Origin: Fasciola hepatica
Taxonomy: Eukaryota; Platyhelminthes; Trematoda; Plagiorchiida; Fasciolidae
Assembly: GCA_948099385.1 (NCBI GenBank)
Contig: CANUEZ040000183.1
Span: forward strand, 2,604,001-2,668,000
Length of the DNA stretch: 64,000 nt
Direction of reading: 5' to 3'
Shown here: piece after piece, positions 1 to 12,054 of the stretch
Layout: each line of letters starts with the position of its first letter
Numbering within the stretch: position 1 is the first letter of the stretch
Program-made: the position numbers and the translations under genes
Notes under the pieces: model-generated
Told to the model about the DNA's origin: nothing
Database searches by the model: none
What the model saw: the letters and a program-made list of their open reading frames with translations, nothing else

Positions 1-2019
1 CTATCAAAACTATGTGAAACTTTATTGGATTTCAACGAAAAACGGACTTCGTATAGTGGGTAATGAACTTCTCTCTGATTTTCTATTGACAGGAGTAATT
101 GGCTTATTCACAGAAAGCCCTAACGGAAGCTCACGACAACTTTGGTTTCTCAATTTCTAGGTAAATAAAGAGAATATCAAAGCTCATATTTCCTAACTAG
201 CCACGGAGAAGAGATTTCATTTCGCTTTGATTTTGATCAACTGGTTATGGTTATCTGATACCAAAGATTTATAGTCACACCAGGTATGACGTTGTCAGTT
301 TGGCAAAGAAAAACAGTTCACCCAATTCAAACGAGGGATATTCGCCTACCACATGGCTTGTGCAAGTGTATTGAGCCTTTTTCAAAGATTCTTGCTGACC
401 AGATCACTGATCAAATTCTACAATAGGATAAAAATTTCCGTAGATGAGATCATCAGATATAACGAACTGATTAGTGCATATGCCCTCCAATGGAATATTT
501 GGCGATGATCTAGACCAACAGGTCTGTTGAGCAGTTTCGATGTATGCACCCACTGGGTTGCATTGTTGCAGATCTGCATGTTGCTTTCCGGTGTTATCAA
601 TCTTTACAATGTGAAGGTGTAACAATCATTCTCTTCCAGTGTGATGGTTCAATACACAGCCATTGGATGTTTCGAGGATTTTCCAAGAGGTGCTGCTACT
701 TACGAAGTAGTATTTTCCAGAACAATTTTATGATGTAGTATTTTTCTTTATTTGATGTGAGTAAAAAGCCCTGCCTCTTCCGTGACGTTAAAAAAGGACT
801 TTCCGGGAATGAAGACTCTGAAGAGAACCTATATTTGCTTGATAAATAATCAACTGAATTTCGGATAACAGGCGTTGAAAACGTTTTTCGCCATATTAAA
901 TGAACCGGAGTTGGTTATATTTCCAGTTTCTGACTCTTTGTTTTCATATAAAAAGTAAACTTGTTGAGTTTCCGTTGAGTCGCTGGCATATTTTATAAAA
1001 TAGAAAAGATCAAGCACTCAGTGAAGTTTGAAATCATCGAAGGCGGAAAATATCTTCTCCTCAAATAGAAAACAGAATCGACTACAACTTCTCTTATAAG
1101 CATATTGATAGAGGTAATTACTTCAAGAAGCTGTGATGATAATTCATTTCTTCTGGATCACAAAGGGTTGCTGAAAAAAGTGATTCCAAACCTTGATAAC
1201 ACGGGTTCATGAAATTTTGAATGAGATGAAAAACTTGCCCGTCGTTGTATGTAGTTCACTCGGGTGAATTTTATTTTGTTCTCAGCTGATTAGGATCATA
1301 AGTGAGTGCGGTAAATTTCACACACTGGAGTCAATGGACTTCTGAATTCAAAAGTGCTGGAAACGACGTTCAGACCGTGGGAATTTTCATCTTCTAACTC
1401 AACTTCATCAGCAAAGACACTGTCCATCAGACGACCTCGTCCCGTATGTTAAGCAGACTATTCCACCAAAATGTTGATACAGAAAAAAGAAAAAAATGTT
1501 TTATTCCGTACATGGTACTACTTGTCTGTTTTGATGCTTACCTGTTCAAGCAGAACAGATTCGCAAATTGATGAAAGTTTGAATATGTGTGAAGAAAAAT
1601 AACCAAGACAAGCACCCCAGTACAAAAGTGCAAGAGAAACCACTGTAATTATTCGAACCGTAAGCAGAGATCAACAGACAGCCAAATAAATATATGCTGA
1701 TTGAAAATAACAATTCATCAAGCAATGATATCAGTAGCCCTTGGTTCCTGAGAGCCTTATTACTTATATTGGTAAAAAAAGTATACTACACCGGCTTGAA
1801 ATCGGATTTGGTGCCAATGAAGCAATTATCATCACAAAATAGGAGAGGAGGGAGCAGGGAATACCGAGATAAAAAGTCTGTAATAAGATATCAAGCGATG
1901 CTGTAGTTTTTTGTATTCAACTTACTGGTTTAGAAGCTTTTTGTATTTTTTTGTCCAAGTGACATTTGTTGTGATTTTGGTATCCAGCGACTCAACAGCT
2001 AAACCTTGCGGCTTTTACG
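1..2019. other. Unassigned AT-rich DNA
   Basis: No supportable gene or repeat was recognised. Open frames are 75 codons or shorter, overlap on opposite strands and show no family motif. The stretch looks like intergenic or intronic DNA. Confidence 0.4.
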
Positions 2020-3370
2020 AAACCGACCTCTGCTGTCACTGTGAGTCTCTAATTAAAGACAGTTCTCGTCCCGTGGGCCCCAACAGGGGAGGCGGAAAGC
2101 ATCAACAAAACCATTGCTAATACTAGGTTCTTCGTACTTGCACGCCAAGTTAAGGCCTTGCCGCTGCATCGTTTCTTCCATTTTTCCACAACAAATGAGA
2201 ATGGAACACGGAAAGATCGACTGTGAACAGGCATTCGTGATACACTACCGAGCCACCGGAGACAGTTTAGATCGATAATTTCGCTGAGAGGACGGCTGTC
2301 CGCGCATACTACATGACGGCAAAATTAGTTATTACTCACTCGATTTTCCTACCGGACGCAAGAAATACCAAGAAAAAATCGGTTATGTAGCACGAAAAGA
2401 TGCATAGCATTCTCGGCGTGAAGTGGCCAGGTCTCGCATTCCTAAAGTAGAACATTACAAACCAAGGCGACTTGCACGAGTCCTTTCAGAACGATACAGT
2501 AGGATGTTAGCATGAGGTCACCGGTGTCGCAGATTTAGGAATGGTGCCCCAGCTCTCTATATTCGTGAATTAATTTCCTCCCCAACACCACATCCAGATG
2601 CTATCGAGTTCCCAAGGTACCTCGAAAAAGCACTTTGCACTTGATAGCCTCAAATTGCACTCCATATCTGGATACGTCAATCGCTAGGCGGTCCAAAGCA
2701 TGTTGTATTGCCTATGCAACACCACTCAACAAGGCGGTATCATCGGCATATTCAACGTCAAAATCTTTGCTCCCCGGGACGAGTTCAACTCCATTATTTG
2801 GAAGATCAGGTGGGGTACTCCTAAACAAATTTGAGGATGAATGGGGAAATAGGGCAATTTTGTCGAATTCCGTTGTGAACATTAAAAATGGGTGAAAGCT
2901 GGTCGTGGGCCGTACTAGATCTTAGGTATGATGATACAATTCTTTGAGTATTGGAATAAACTTCTCATGTACATCACTTCCTGACAAACAGTTTCATAGT
3001 GCCATCTTATCGGTGGAGTAGAAAGCCGAGCAAATGCCCAAGAAAACGATGACTGCTGGTCTTTGGAAATGTGACAGTGCTTTAGCACTTGCAAGAAAGG
3101 GAAGATATGATTGATACATCGACGACCGGCAAAAACCCAGTATGTTTCTCCCGAGTATGCGTTTCACAACTTTGGTTTAATCTGAAAGCACTTTTGACCC
3201 TATTGTGATAAGGTGCGCTCTCTCATGTTTGGCGCATTGACTGCGCGAGTTCTTCTTAAAGATGAGGACCATTGTCTGGAATATCCACGAGTACGGGACC
3301 TGCTCGGAACTTCCAAAATTTGAGAACAAAAACAAGAAGTTTTCTAACAGGCGGCATCCAACCATCTTCC
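2020..3370 (-). mobile_element. LINE (APE-type, RTE/CR1-like) relic, 5'-truncated RT to 3' end
   Basis: Read on the minus strand in shifting frames, this decays from a non-LTR reverse transcriptase. In order: an RT finger segment near 3365-3180 (EQVPYSW then FKKNSRSQCAKH, matching the usual VPxSW...IFKKGxRxxCxNHRGI); a palm segment near 3020-2960 (VIVFLGICSAFYSTDKMAL); a GIRQNCPISPF block near 2860; the catalytic box DVEYADDTALLSG near 2770; EINSRI then FLNLRH near 2560; LL-ECETWPLHAEN near 2450; DLNCLRWLG near 2280; and a WGPRDENCL-LET tail near 2060. This order is that of trematode LINEs whose C-terminus reads LLYGCETWPLR...RLRWLGHVLRMP...GWGPRD. Stops and frameshifts are scattered throughout, so it is inactive. 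The endonuclease half is absent upstream of about 3370, the usual 5' truncation of a LINE insertion. Exact family (RTE against CR1) is uncertain. Confidence 0.85.
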
Positions 3371-6300
3371 TACAAGAATCTAAGTCATTTAGGATGAGCG
3401 CTTCACTACAGAGATAATTGTAAAAAGTCGTCTATAAACACTGATTTTGTAAAACAAATGCTAAACACAGATGTAAAGTAGCACTGGATGATAGTAACGA
3501 GTCTATTGTTCCTTTCAACAAATGTCACGAGAAACACAAATAAATTTCTCAGATATAATAAATGGTTGTAGACCCTGAGTTGGACTATGATCATCCAACA
3601 TCTTCCTTCAGATAACCCTATTTTGTACACTGTGTCTCACAGGCCATAGCTATTGTTGCAATGAAAGATGGCACGGTTATTCAAAATCCGAATGCTTGAA
3701 ACAAAATTTGTATTATGGTAAAAGTATTTTATTATCAAAAATACAATGCTTTTAGTAGAAGCGTTTCGGGTTCCGCGGGTAACCTCTTCCAACACAATTT
3801 TTCATTCATCAGTTGAACATGTCGTTGCAGGAAGACGAAGAGTGAGTGTGAAGTGTACTCAGGGAAATAGTCAGTTGTAAACTAGACGAGAAATGCGGAC
3901 AGTGAGGATGTCCTTTCTGGTGACTTCCCCTCTCCCAACAGGCAAAATTTCCATTTTCCTAAATTTGCGATTTAGTTTTTCTCCTAAGTACACTCTTCAG
4001 ATTTGCAGATAGAGCGAAAAGTCGAGCTACCTAACGGTATTTCAGAATTAGTACTTCCCATTCGTAAAGCTTTACAAACTGGTACAGTGCGGTTTTCAGC
4101 CCATATGTTCGACTTCGTGACTCACAGATAAAATGACATGCCGGATGTTCCTCCAACACCAAAAAAAATTTAGGAATTAAATGGTATCATCCGTGTGTAC
4201 CTGGGATTCCACCGACCCACAGGCATGATAGGATGGGAACCGCATATATAAAATTATTAGTCCGTTGTTCAACTTGAAAATGATACCAGGCTGCTGGAAT
4301 TATGTGTAATCTTTCGTTAATAATCCAAATATCAGCTATTTTTCTGTCAGTATCGGTGATTGTTGTATCCCAAATTCTGCGGACAGAAAGAAAGCATGCA
4401 TGCACGTACGTGCGTGGTTCTGAATGGGAGTACGGCAGGCGCACACAGAAGAACGAATCGCGAGAATGGTTGTCGTTAACCAGACAGGGCAGTAGCTTTA
4501 AGTGGTGTTTGATTTTCGCGGTACTGGACCTGAGATTCAGGCAGCCGTTGGCAGATTCACTATCTTCTTTGAGTTGACAAAGAAACATTAGAAAACAGTG
4601 AATACTGTGCGATAGGCAAAATGAGATATGTCGGTGTACGGGAAGGGATTGAGCTGGAAAAACGTTGTCACGTGATGACTTGAGACATGCGCAATATCGC
4701 TGTCTAAATGCCAGAAATAAACACTTCTGGTACAATGAGTAATACTTTTTCAGTTACTGAATGGAGACAAGAAACATTTAACTTCCTGTCAATAGTATTA
4801 TTTGATGATAGAAATTCTCTACTCAAGAGTCAATGTCATTTCTGAGGATAACCGAAGTTACGTACTCCAACGCGGATCTCCGCTATAACGACTTCCTGTT
4901 TTGTTGGAGAATTGTACAGTGGAGTGAACTCATCACGATGAAAAATAGAATAGAGCGTGAATTTTCATGACCTTTTTAGAGTAAACGTTCATAATAGGGA
5001 AACCGTCCATACCACAAAACTTCAGTTTTTACAATACTGTTCAAACAACGTTAAATGAGAATAGTTCTAGGATTAGAAAAAAATCTGTTCCCTGCCTAGC
5101 ATGTTACATTTTGAGACCAAAACTTTGCTGCTGTTGAACTAAAGCCTACTCAGTTCTATACTCCACTGCTTTTCATCTGAATGGCCATCGTAACTCTGAC
5201 TGAACGTCAACTTGACTGATCAGCTAGCTTGTCTGATTTGATTGCAAGCAACGTAGCAGTATATCTTTCTCCTGATATTTGTTATCACACAGGGAGTAGA
5301 AACCAGTAAATTACACAAGCGCCTGTAACAATCCAAGTGGCCTAATCAATAAATATGACATCGTCGGACTTGTACCATAAATTCTCATTAAAGCAGTAAC
5401 TCACCTAGATACTGCTAGTGCTTCAAGTTATAAGTCTACCATCCCCCGTAGGAATTCAAAATGTGTTTCGTTCATCCGAATATCTAGATTGAAACAGACA
5501 AGAACTCAACTTTATATACAAGGTTTCAATTGCCGGGTGTCTTTTTAGCCGAGAATATATATATCCATTTGGATTTCACCTTGAAATTCACTCGACATAC
5601 ATATCTGAAATGAAAACATTCTTGCTTCCTAATCAGGTTGAATAGTCCGCGGCAAAAACAACCAGACACCTGATAGCTGGTTGGCCGGATGAGGGAAAGC
5701 CATTGAGAAAATCAGAACAAGGTTGGGCTTATTCGTGATTTATCTAATCAGGACAAACCGATACATTTAGTTGCTCATGACTTTAGGACATAATCAGTCG
5801 AAAGAATAGACTAACTGTGGACGAGTAATGACAGGTTGTAATCCGCGGAGTATGCGAATGTTAACGGATCACCATGTACACTCCCGAATTTGACTACTTA
5901 AGTTCAATTAATGTCACCACCGGTTTCTTAGCCATTCGGTGGTCTTTGGTTCTCTGGGACCTTGTTCCATAAGTTTTGTTTATTGCTTTAAAAACAAAGG
6001 AAGCAGAGTGTCTATTTGGAAATGTAATAAGCACCTTTTTTACACGCGCAAAAGAGCCTACAGGCCCTACACCTTCTTGATTAGTCCAAACCGCATCAAA
6101 AACAAGGGAAATATCAATCTAGTTATCTTGCCCCTGTGAACTCAAAACGGTTGGTCATGTTTTCTTACTATGTGTTCCAAAAAACGCTAAAAAAATATTT
6201 TCCTCGATTTAATACCTTACCTCAATCATTGTATCATGTGTGTGGGAAAGTAATAATAATAACTGCATACATCAACTGCCAATACAATGATTTTGAAAAG

Positions 6301-6654
6301 GTGGACTTTCGATCCCCCAAATCATCAGACACATCATCAAGGTCATTTATGACCAAAATTATGGCAAACTGTTCATATTTTAAGCTTGAAGTGTGGAGTT
6401 CACGGGACAGTAAGCCCAGCAGTTTCTCATCAGTTTAATACACTACTCGCGGGTACTTGTGATATATACACTAAGATCAAACATGAAGTAGGTTTAAATA
6501 TGAGTACATTGGTGCGTTCTGTGGAGGAGACGTGATTTGGTGGGCGGCTTACGCTTGGATTTTATGTGCACTGTGACCGTGTCTCCATTTGAAACTGTTG
6601 GACATTGCTGGCTGTCATAGAAGACGACCTGTGAACGAACTTAATTTCCTGATT
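3371..6654. other. Unassigned DNA upstream of the LINE relic
   Basis: No endonuclease or other LINE sequence was found continuing from the relic. The longest frame, 182 codons on the minus strand at 4187-4735, begins at TTG rather than ATG and matches no family I know. No splice-bounded exon stood out. Confidence 0.35.
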
Positions 6655-6659
6655 CGGAT

Positions 6660-6740
6660 CAGCCCGGACTGGAGAGTGGTGGAACAGTGATAAGAAACCT
6701 CTTCGAGATGAAGAGGCGTGGGTTCAAACACTGAGAGTAG
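6660..6740 (+). repeat. tRNA-derived SINE-like head
   Basis: A Pol III A-box-like segment (TGGTGGAACAGTGATAAG, starting at 6677) is followed 44 bases later by a B-box-like segment (GGTTCAAAC, 6721-6729). That spacing is the one found in tRNA genes. Between them CCTCTTC and GAAGAGG form a perfect 7-bp stem with a 5-base loop, in the place of the anticodon arm. There is no complete acceptor stem, so a SINE head or tRNA pseudogene is more likely than a working tRNA. The similar segment near 24.5 kb has the same layout. Confidence 0.45.
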
Positions 6741-7220
6741 CGGAGGATATGATGATGAGCTTCAACGAACGGAATTCGAGTATAGTGCTACTGTGTACAA
6801 GGTTGATCCGATGACTTGAGTTTTGTACGTGATAGGTGGAGTTGAAGGGCAGTCATCCTAGAAAATTATAAACAAACTCACACGCTACTCGCGAGTAGGT
6901 GTTAGATATAAGTAAATATGTCTAAATCTCAGAACTGTAGCCGAAAAAGTCGTTCCGCGAACACTCACGACGAAAATTTAGAAACATACTGTATCATCTG
7001 ACTGATAGTCAGACTTTTAGGAAGGAGTCTAAAATTCCTTTTTCACAATGATACAGCATGTGTATACACCGCTAGAGATCTATACGGTTCGTTCAATCGG
7101 GGCAGTACAGATAACCTGATTGCCAACTAACCGATTTCATTGCCTGATCATAGGTTAAGTCGGTACTGCGTCATAAGAATCCCTGCCCTACTGGGGCAAA
7201 CCACTACTTCCTTGATTTTA
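6741..7220. other. Unassigned DNA, possible SINE body
   Basis: Follows the tRNA-like head and may contain its body, but no second copy in the window could be aligned to define the 3' limit. No coding signal was seen. Confidence 0.3.
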
Positions 7221-7740
7221 TGGTAAAAGAAATAACATGAATAAAATGAGTTCAAATCAAAAGGAACTACCAATCGAGAGCCACGAAGAAGAGGACGGAC
7301 GGCAAATATGTCGGAGGCTTCCCGAGGCTGACAAAAGGAAGCCTAAGGACAAGCAATAGGAGAACCGCGGGATTCGGGGCAATCAGCAGGATAGCCAATG
7401 TGAGGGACTCCCGGTCAAGCCGTCAAATGAGACCATCGGACCAGCCGAATAGAAATGATGCCCAATATAATCAAGCTCTCGGTGAAGGGCAACTGGCCAG
7501 AAAGCAGGTGAAACACTCAAGGAACCGGGAAAACAATGTTGGTGTCGTTCGGTCTGAAAAAGGGACTATATAAAGGTTGTGGGTCTCATGGACTGGACTT
7601 TGTTGACCGTTGAGGTATAAGTATGCTACCCCTTCTGTTTGTTTTGGTTACAAATAAGACCCCCATGATGCGATCAGGTAGGTCAACATGGCCAACATTT
7701 AGCAGCTGGAAGCAACCAAGACCAGCCTACCTCCAATTTG
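7221..7740 (+). mobile_element. LTR (CsRn1-like Ty3/gypsy) plus truncated gag start
   Basis: Positions 7221 to about 7652 align along their length with the reverse complement of the solo LTR at 31026-31467. Shared blocks include GGCAAATATGTC, a TATA box (TATATAAA, 7567-7574) and ACTGGACTT just downstream of it, and both end in GTTACA. The copy starts TGGTAA where the other starts TGTAAC, so it is diverged. Downstream, from the ATG at 7688, the frame reads MANI-stop-QLEATKTSLPP, which resembles the first residues of fluke gypsy gag proteins, and the element then stops being recognisable near 7740. I infer a 5' LTR with leader and gag start, truncated within gag. GACCCCCATG just after the LTR may be a worn primer site. 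No target duplication is expected or seen, because the 3' LTR is missing. Confidence 0.6.
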
Positions 7741-10700
7741 TTAGTAGGCACAAATAATTCTCTCTTCGGAAAAGATTATTCAAGTCATTTGGAACCTTGG
7801 GTATTAGATTCACCAACTCTTATTATACGTCCACTTCTTCGAATAATACCTGAAGACGAAACAAAATCACAATGATCGGTTATTTTTTTTCATCAGCTGA
7901 AATCTTGAGTTGCTTATAGACAAGTACAGGAACATCATCTTAAAGAAGCGAGTCCACTAACGTGTTACTCGGCTGTTAACATCACTCCTCTGTAATCAGT
8001 CGTCACCGAGCATCCTTAAACATTCGTTTCAGGGCCAAACTCTTCAGAGGTATTCCTAGTTCCCACTTACCCGATTTACAATTTAAAATCACTCAGATAA
8101 ACCAAATTCTTCCTCAAAAACTGAATCGAGAATACGGAAGGCGATGGCTTCAGGCCATTTGTTGAGATTCAGTAAATTGGCCCACATCAGCTCATCTGAC
8201 AGGGAACTCGTAGGGCTTCAGTTATTTATGCCCTTCAGTATTATGGCTCAAACTTTCTGTGCCCTCGAAATTCGTTCAGAACCGATGCATCATATTCATG
8301 TAATTGATCTGCGGATTATCTTCTGAATGCCTGACAAAGAGTCTCTACATGGGAATAGACTCAGTCTTTTCAATGATCATAGGTAAGTCGGCTTTGTATA
8401 ACTAGCTTTGTCGTTCACCTATGTTCAACATCAAGCAGGTAGGAAATATGTCTTTCTTAAGAACAGAAGCTGTTGGATATGTATTCTAACGAGTTCCTAT
8501 TTCATGATACGACTTACGTTGGATATATCACAGCGTGAGCGAATGATATGAATAAATTCACTGGGTTTTTTCTCATCTGAGACAATTTCACTTCACGCTG
8601 TGGATAGACGAAGATTTGGGACTACTTACCAAATCGACGATCACAAGTAAACGAGACCTTGAGGGTTTCCTCCTGTAAGAGATTTGGTAGGAGATGCTTC
8701 TTCAGCAAATATATTTATCATCGTAAAGTCAGTATGAGAAAATCCAAGAATGTCCACTAATATTTGGGAAGATTTCATTTTATATACAATTCATTAGTGG
8801 TTTTGGTGACGGCTGTCAATATTACTGGGAAAGCAAATTTCAGTCTCTAGTCAGAAGAACATTGGAGAAAGGGTCACTTGGATGATCCTCAATAATCAGT
8901 TACTTTGTCCCAGCTCGAAAGGGGGACCGAGCTGGCTGAACTGAAGTGGCTCCGTAAATTACCAAAGAAAAACAGAGTAGGACTGCAAGGGCTGATGTGC
9001 TTGAGTTTAATTGCACGTATCTTAGTCAATACTTCAAAGTGAATAAGGGCATCATGCATAAGATAAATCACAGAACAACTACGGAACGCGCAACAAGTAC
9101 AACCTTATTTGCAAAAGTTGATTTTACATACAATACTCTCAGAAACCTGTAGTGCGAAGCTTTGTTCTTAATTCAGAGAGACTATCTACCTATTCATTCG
9201 TGATCCCTACAGCACAGGTGAATGAAACAATCTGAAATGCTGCTAGTATGAGCTGCAGTGAAGAAAACTTTTGAACTGATAATACAGGAGGACGTTTAGT
9301 GAATATGCGAAATTACTGAAATCATAATACTCACCATTTCGATGAGAGGTTTATATTGCATTTGTTTGTATGGTGTGGCCTTAGCTTCGGGAGATTCCGA
9401 TAGAAGTTAGTTGTTCCAACGTATTTATTAATTATGGTCGGATTATAACATCAGAATAGAACCGTGAATGGTGATAAATTCCTCAACTCTGACGTAAATT
9501 TACCCCTTAGTCAACGAACGGAGTTCAACTGAAAAACGCGAGAGTCCCCGTATAACCCCTTCTTTTAGGCGGTGTCATCGATTACCTATCACAAGAAGAT
9601 TCATTTCTCCACCTGAACTTTGTACCCATTGAGGATGTTCGTATATCAATCACTCAACTCAAAACCTGCCTCCAACTTCATATTATTTGATTTTGTTTCA
9701 CGTGAACTCTGTTTCATTCCAAAGCGGATAAAGGCTAGACGATTGGCAGCATAGAAGACAGAGGCTGAGTACTTCATTTCGCTTATGCTGTCAAATGGGA
9801 CCTAATTTTTTTGAAAAAAACTTGGACACCTTATCCGTTTCCAATAAATCTAATTAGAAAAATGAAACACTCTATCCGGATCAAACAAGAGATATCATAG
9901 CTGAATACGACACTTGCCAACCGCTGTTCACTTACTGCAAATTCGAAACTTCTTTGTCAAATATTCAAGCTTTTACTTGTTTAGGAAACTTCAATATCAC
10001 TGCAATCAGCCGAAAGCCAAGGCAGTGTACATTCATCCCACCACGGTGATCCTACAATCCTATCATTCTGCGGCCCTTTCAGATTAAGATGAACTTTTAT
10101 CAGAATGACACTTCCAGTTACCCCAAATCCCAAAAAACATAACGTATTGTAGGTTCAGGAGGTTTCTATTTGACCATTATCAAATAAGAAACAGCTCGCC
10201 TACAAGGATATCGCTTCTTAAACTCACGAATCCGTCTAAGTCGGTGCTACACTTGCCTACTGGAACAGGTGAGAGAACCACCAGTTCTTGAAAAATTATC
10301 ATTGAAAAATGTTGTCAGTACGTTTGCTCTCCATCAGAATCAACCTTACTTGTGCACGTCGACTCAGCGCACAATGCTTAGCCACATAATATTGTTCTTG
10401 TGTTCGAAGCAACCTCCACCAAATCGCATACAGTCAAACTGAGTACATTTTGCGGGCAGTTATTTCCGTTCCGTATTTCACCTAAAGGAGCTAACATTTT
10501 CCCGTGATATTATTTGCCGTAACTGTCTCAAATAATTCTCGGCTTCTTCAATTCGTTGGTTGTTCCAATCTTTGTACCATCATCGGTAAACAATTACTTT
10601 TCCAATAGAAATCATGGTAAAGCTGGTGAAATTGTATCCGTGGGTTCTCAAAGTATCCCCTGAGCCGGATGCAAGACGTCGATGACGTGGTTTCATTTCC

Positions 10701-11992
10701 GGAGATAGCTGCTTTGTACCATTTGAGGATCTTTCACTGTAGAGTATTTCTGTTTTGTTGTACAAAATGACATTCGGATTTGAAAATATGCTCGATGTTT
10801 TCTAAATTATTCCGCAAACCATATCCTTTTCACACTAGGTAATTATAGTTGCTAGACTGTTTACAACCGTACCGTGACAAATAAAAGTAGCTGGAAGAAA
10901 GTGTACTTTTATTCTAAAGTCTTCCGTGACGACAGTATTGAGCACTACTGGCCAGTTGCGAACTCAAGAAATGATGAAAAGGGGTAAGCTGAATGTGATT
11001 TTCACAGCGATAAAGCATACATAATGACACATCTACAGATATCAGCGGTTTATCAAAGAGTATTGTTCTTCAGGCCATGGGAAGAATAGGGATAGAATTT
11101 CACTGAGTATTTGTAGCATTTATTTATATTGTCTATTGATCAGCGAGTTTGTCAGTCCCTGATACTACACGAATAACCAACAGTCATGTGTGTTGTGGAT
11201 AGTCCAAAGTCTCATTGAGTTTAAAATCAACTTAACTACCGGTCGAAGTGCACAGAAACATCACAAGTATGTGATCTACTGACCCCAAGATATTCCATCG
11301 CACTACTTCGTGCGATCATTACCGTGCGGAAATGAGTCACAGAGGATCAACCGGTCAAATGGAGGAATTTCTTCATTTTTGATCACTTTACTTGCGCACA
11401 CTGCTTTGGGAGGATAAACTTCGTCGGCAAAAAAATGTTTGCGAAGTAGATTGGAACTAATACGTGGCATAACGGCAAGGAGTGGTAATTTGAGCCGTAG
11501 TGATGCAAATACGTTCTCCGACAATACCTGATTTACATTGACATTAATAATTACTGTATTACTGACGTTCGGAGGGAGCTGAACCTATGTGACATTACTG
11601 ATTCAGACTTTGGAAAAACTATCCCTATTAATTGGGTTGTCGTTGAAGAAGAAATTTAGTATCACTAGCGTTTTGCACGATATAAGCTATATGGGGCTAC
11701 GGGCAGCAGAACAAATTCCCACTGAATAAGCGTGTTTTTTGGATTTTCGTGGTTTTACATGCTACAGAATACAAATAAATGGCGACGAATGACTTACAGC
11801 CCGGTGAGGAACTAAAGACAACGAAACCAAAATTGATCCGAGTAATCGAGACATATCAGTCAAAAACGGTTCACCCAACAGGAAGTCAGGAATATAAACA
11901 TAGAATATTCGTGTAACATCACACAAATTAAACAACAACAGCGTCAGTCCTTTAGGAACGGAGAATCGGTTCACGGAAATTCCAGTTCTGTG

Positions 11993-11994
<2 letters not shown>
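7741..11994. other. Unassigned AT-rich DNA
   Basis: Only short, unconvincing frames were found, with no repeat family, tRNA-like box pair or splice-bounded exon. Confidence 0.35.

Positions 11995-12051
<57 letters not shown>
11995..12051. repeat. (TA)n microsatellite
   Basis: Uninterrupted TA dinucleotide tract of about 57 bases. The tyrosine-isoleucine open frame it generates on the minus strand is not a gene. Confidence 0.97.

Positions 12052-12054
<3 letters not shown>

Noticed and set aside
4187..4735. 182-codon minus-strand open frame
   Set aside because: Starts at TTG, has no recognised motif and no splice support. Length alone is not enough in non-coding DNA.
7303..7756. A 442-bp TG...CA unit with an apparent 6-bp CAAATA target duplication at 7309-7750
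   Set aside because: The bases before TGTCGG (GGCAAATA) are also present in the homologous LTR at 31 kb, so they belong to the element. The true LTR starts near 7221 and ends near 7652.
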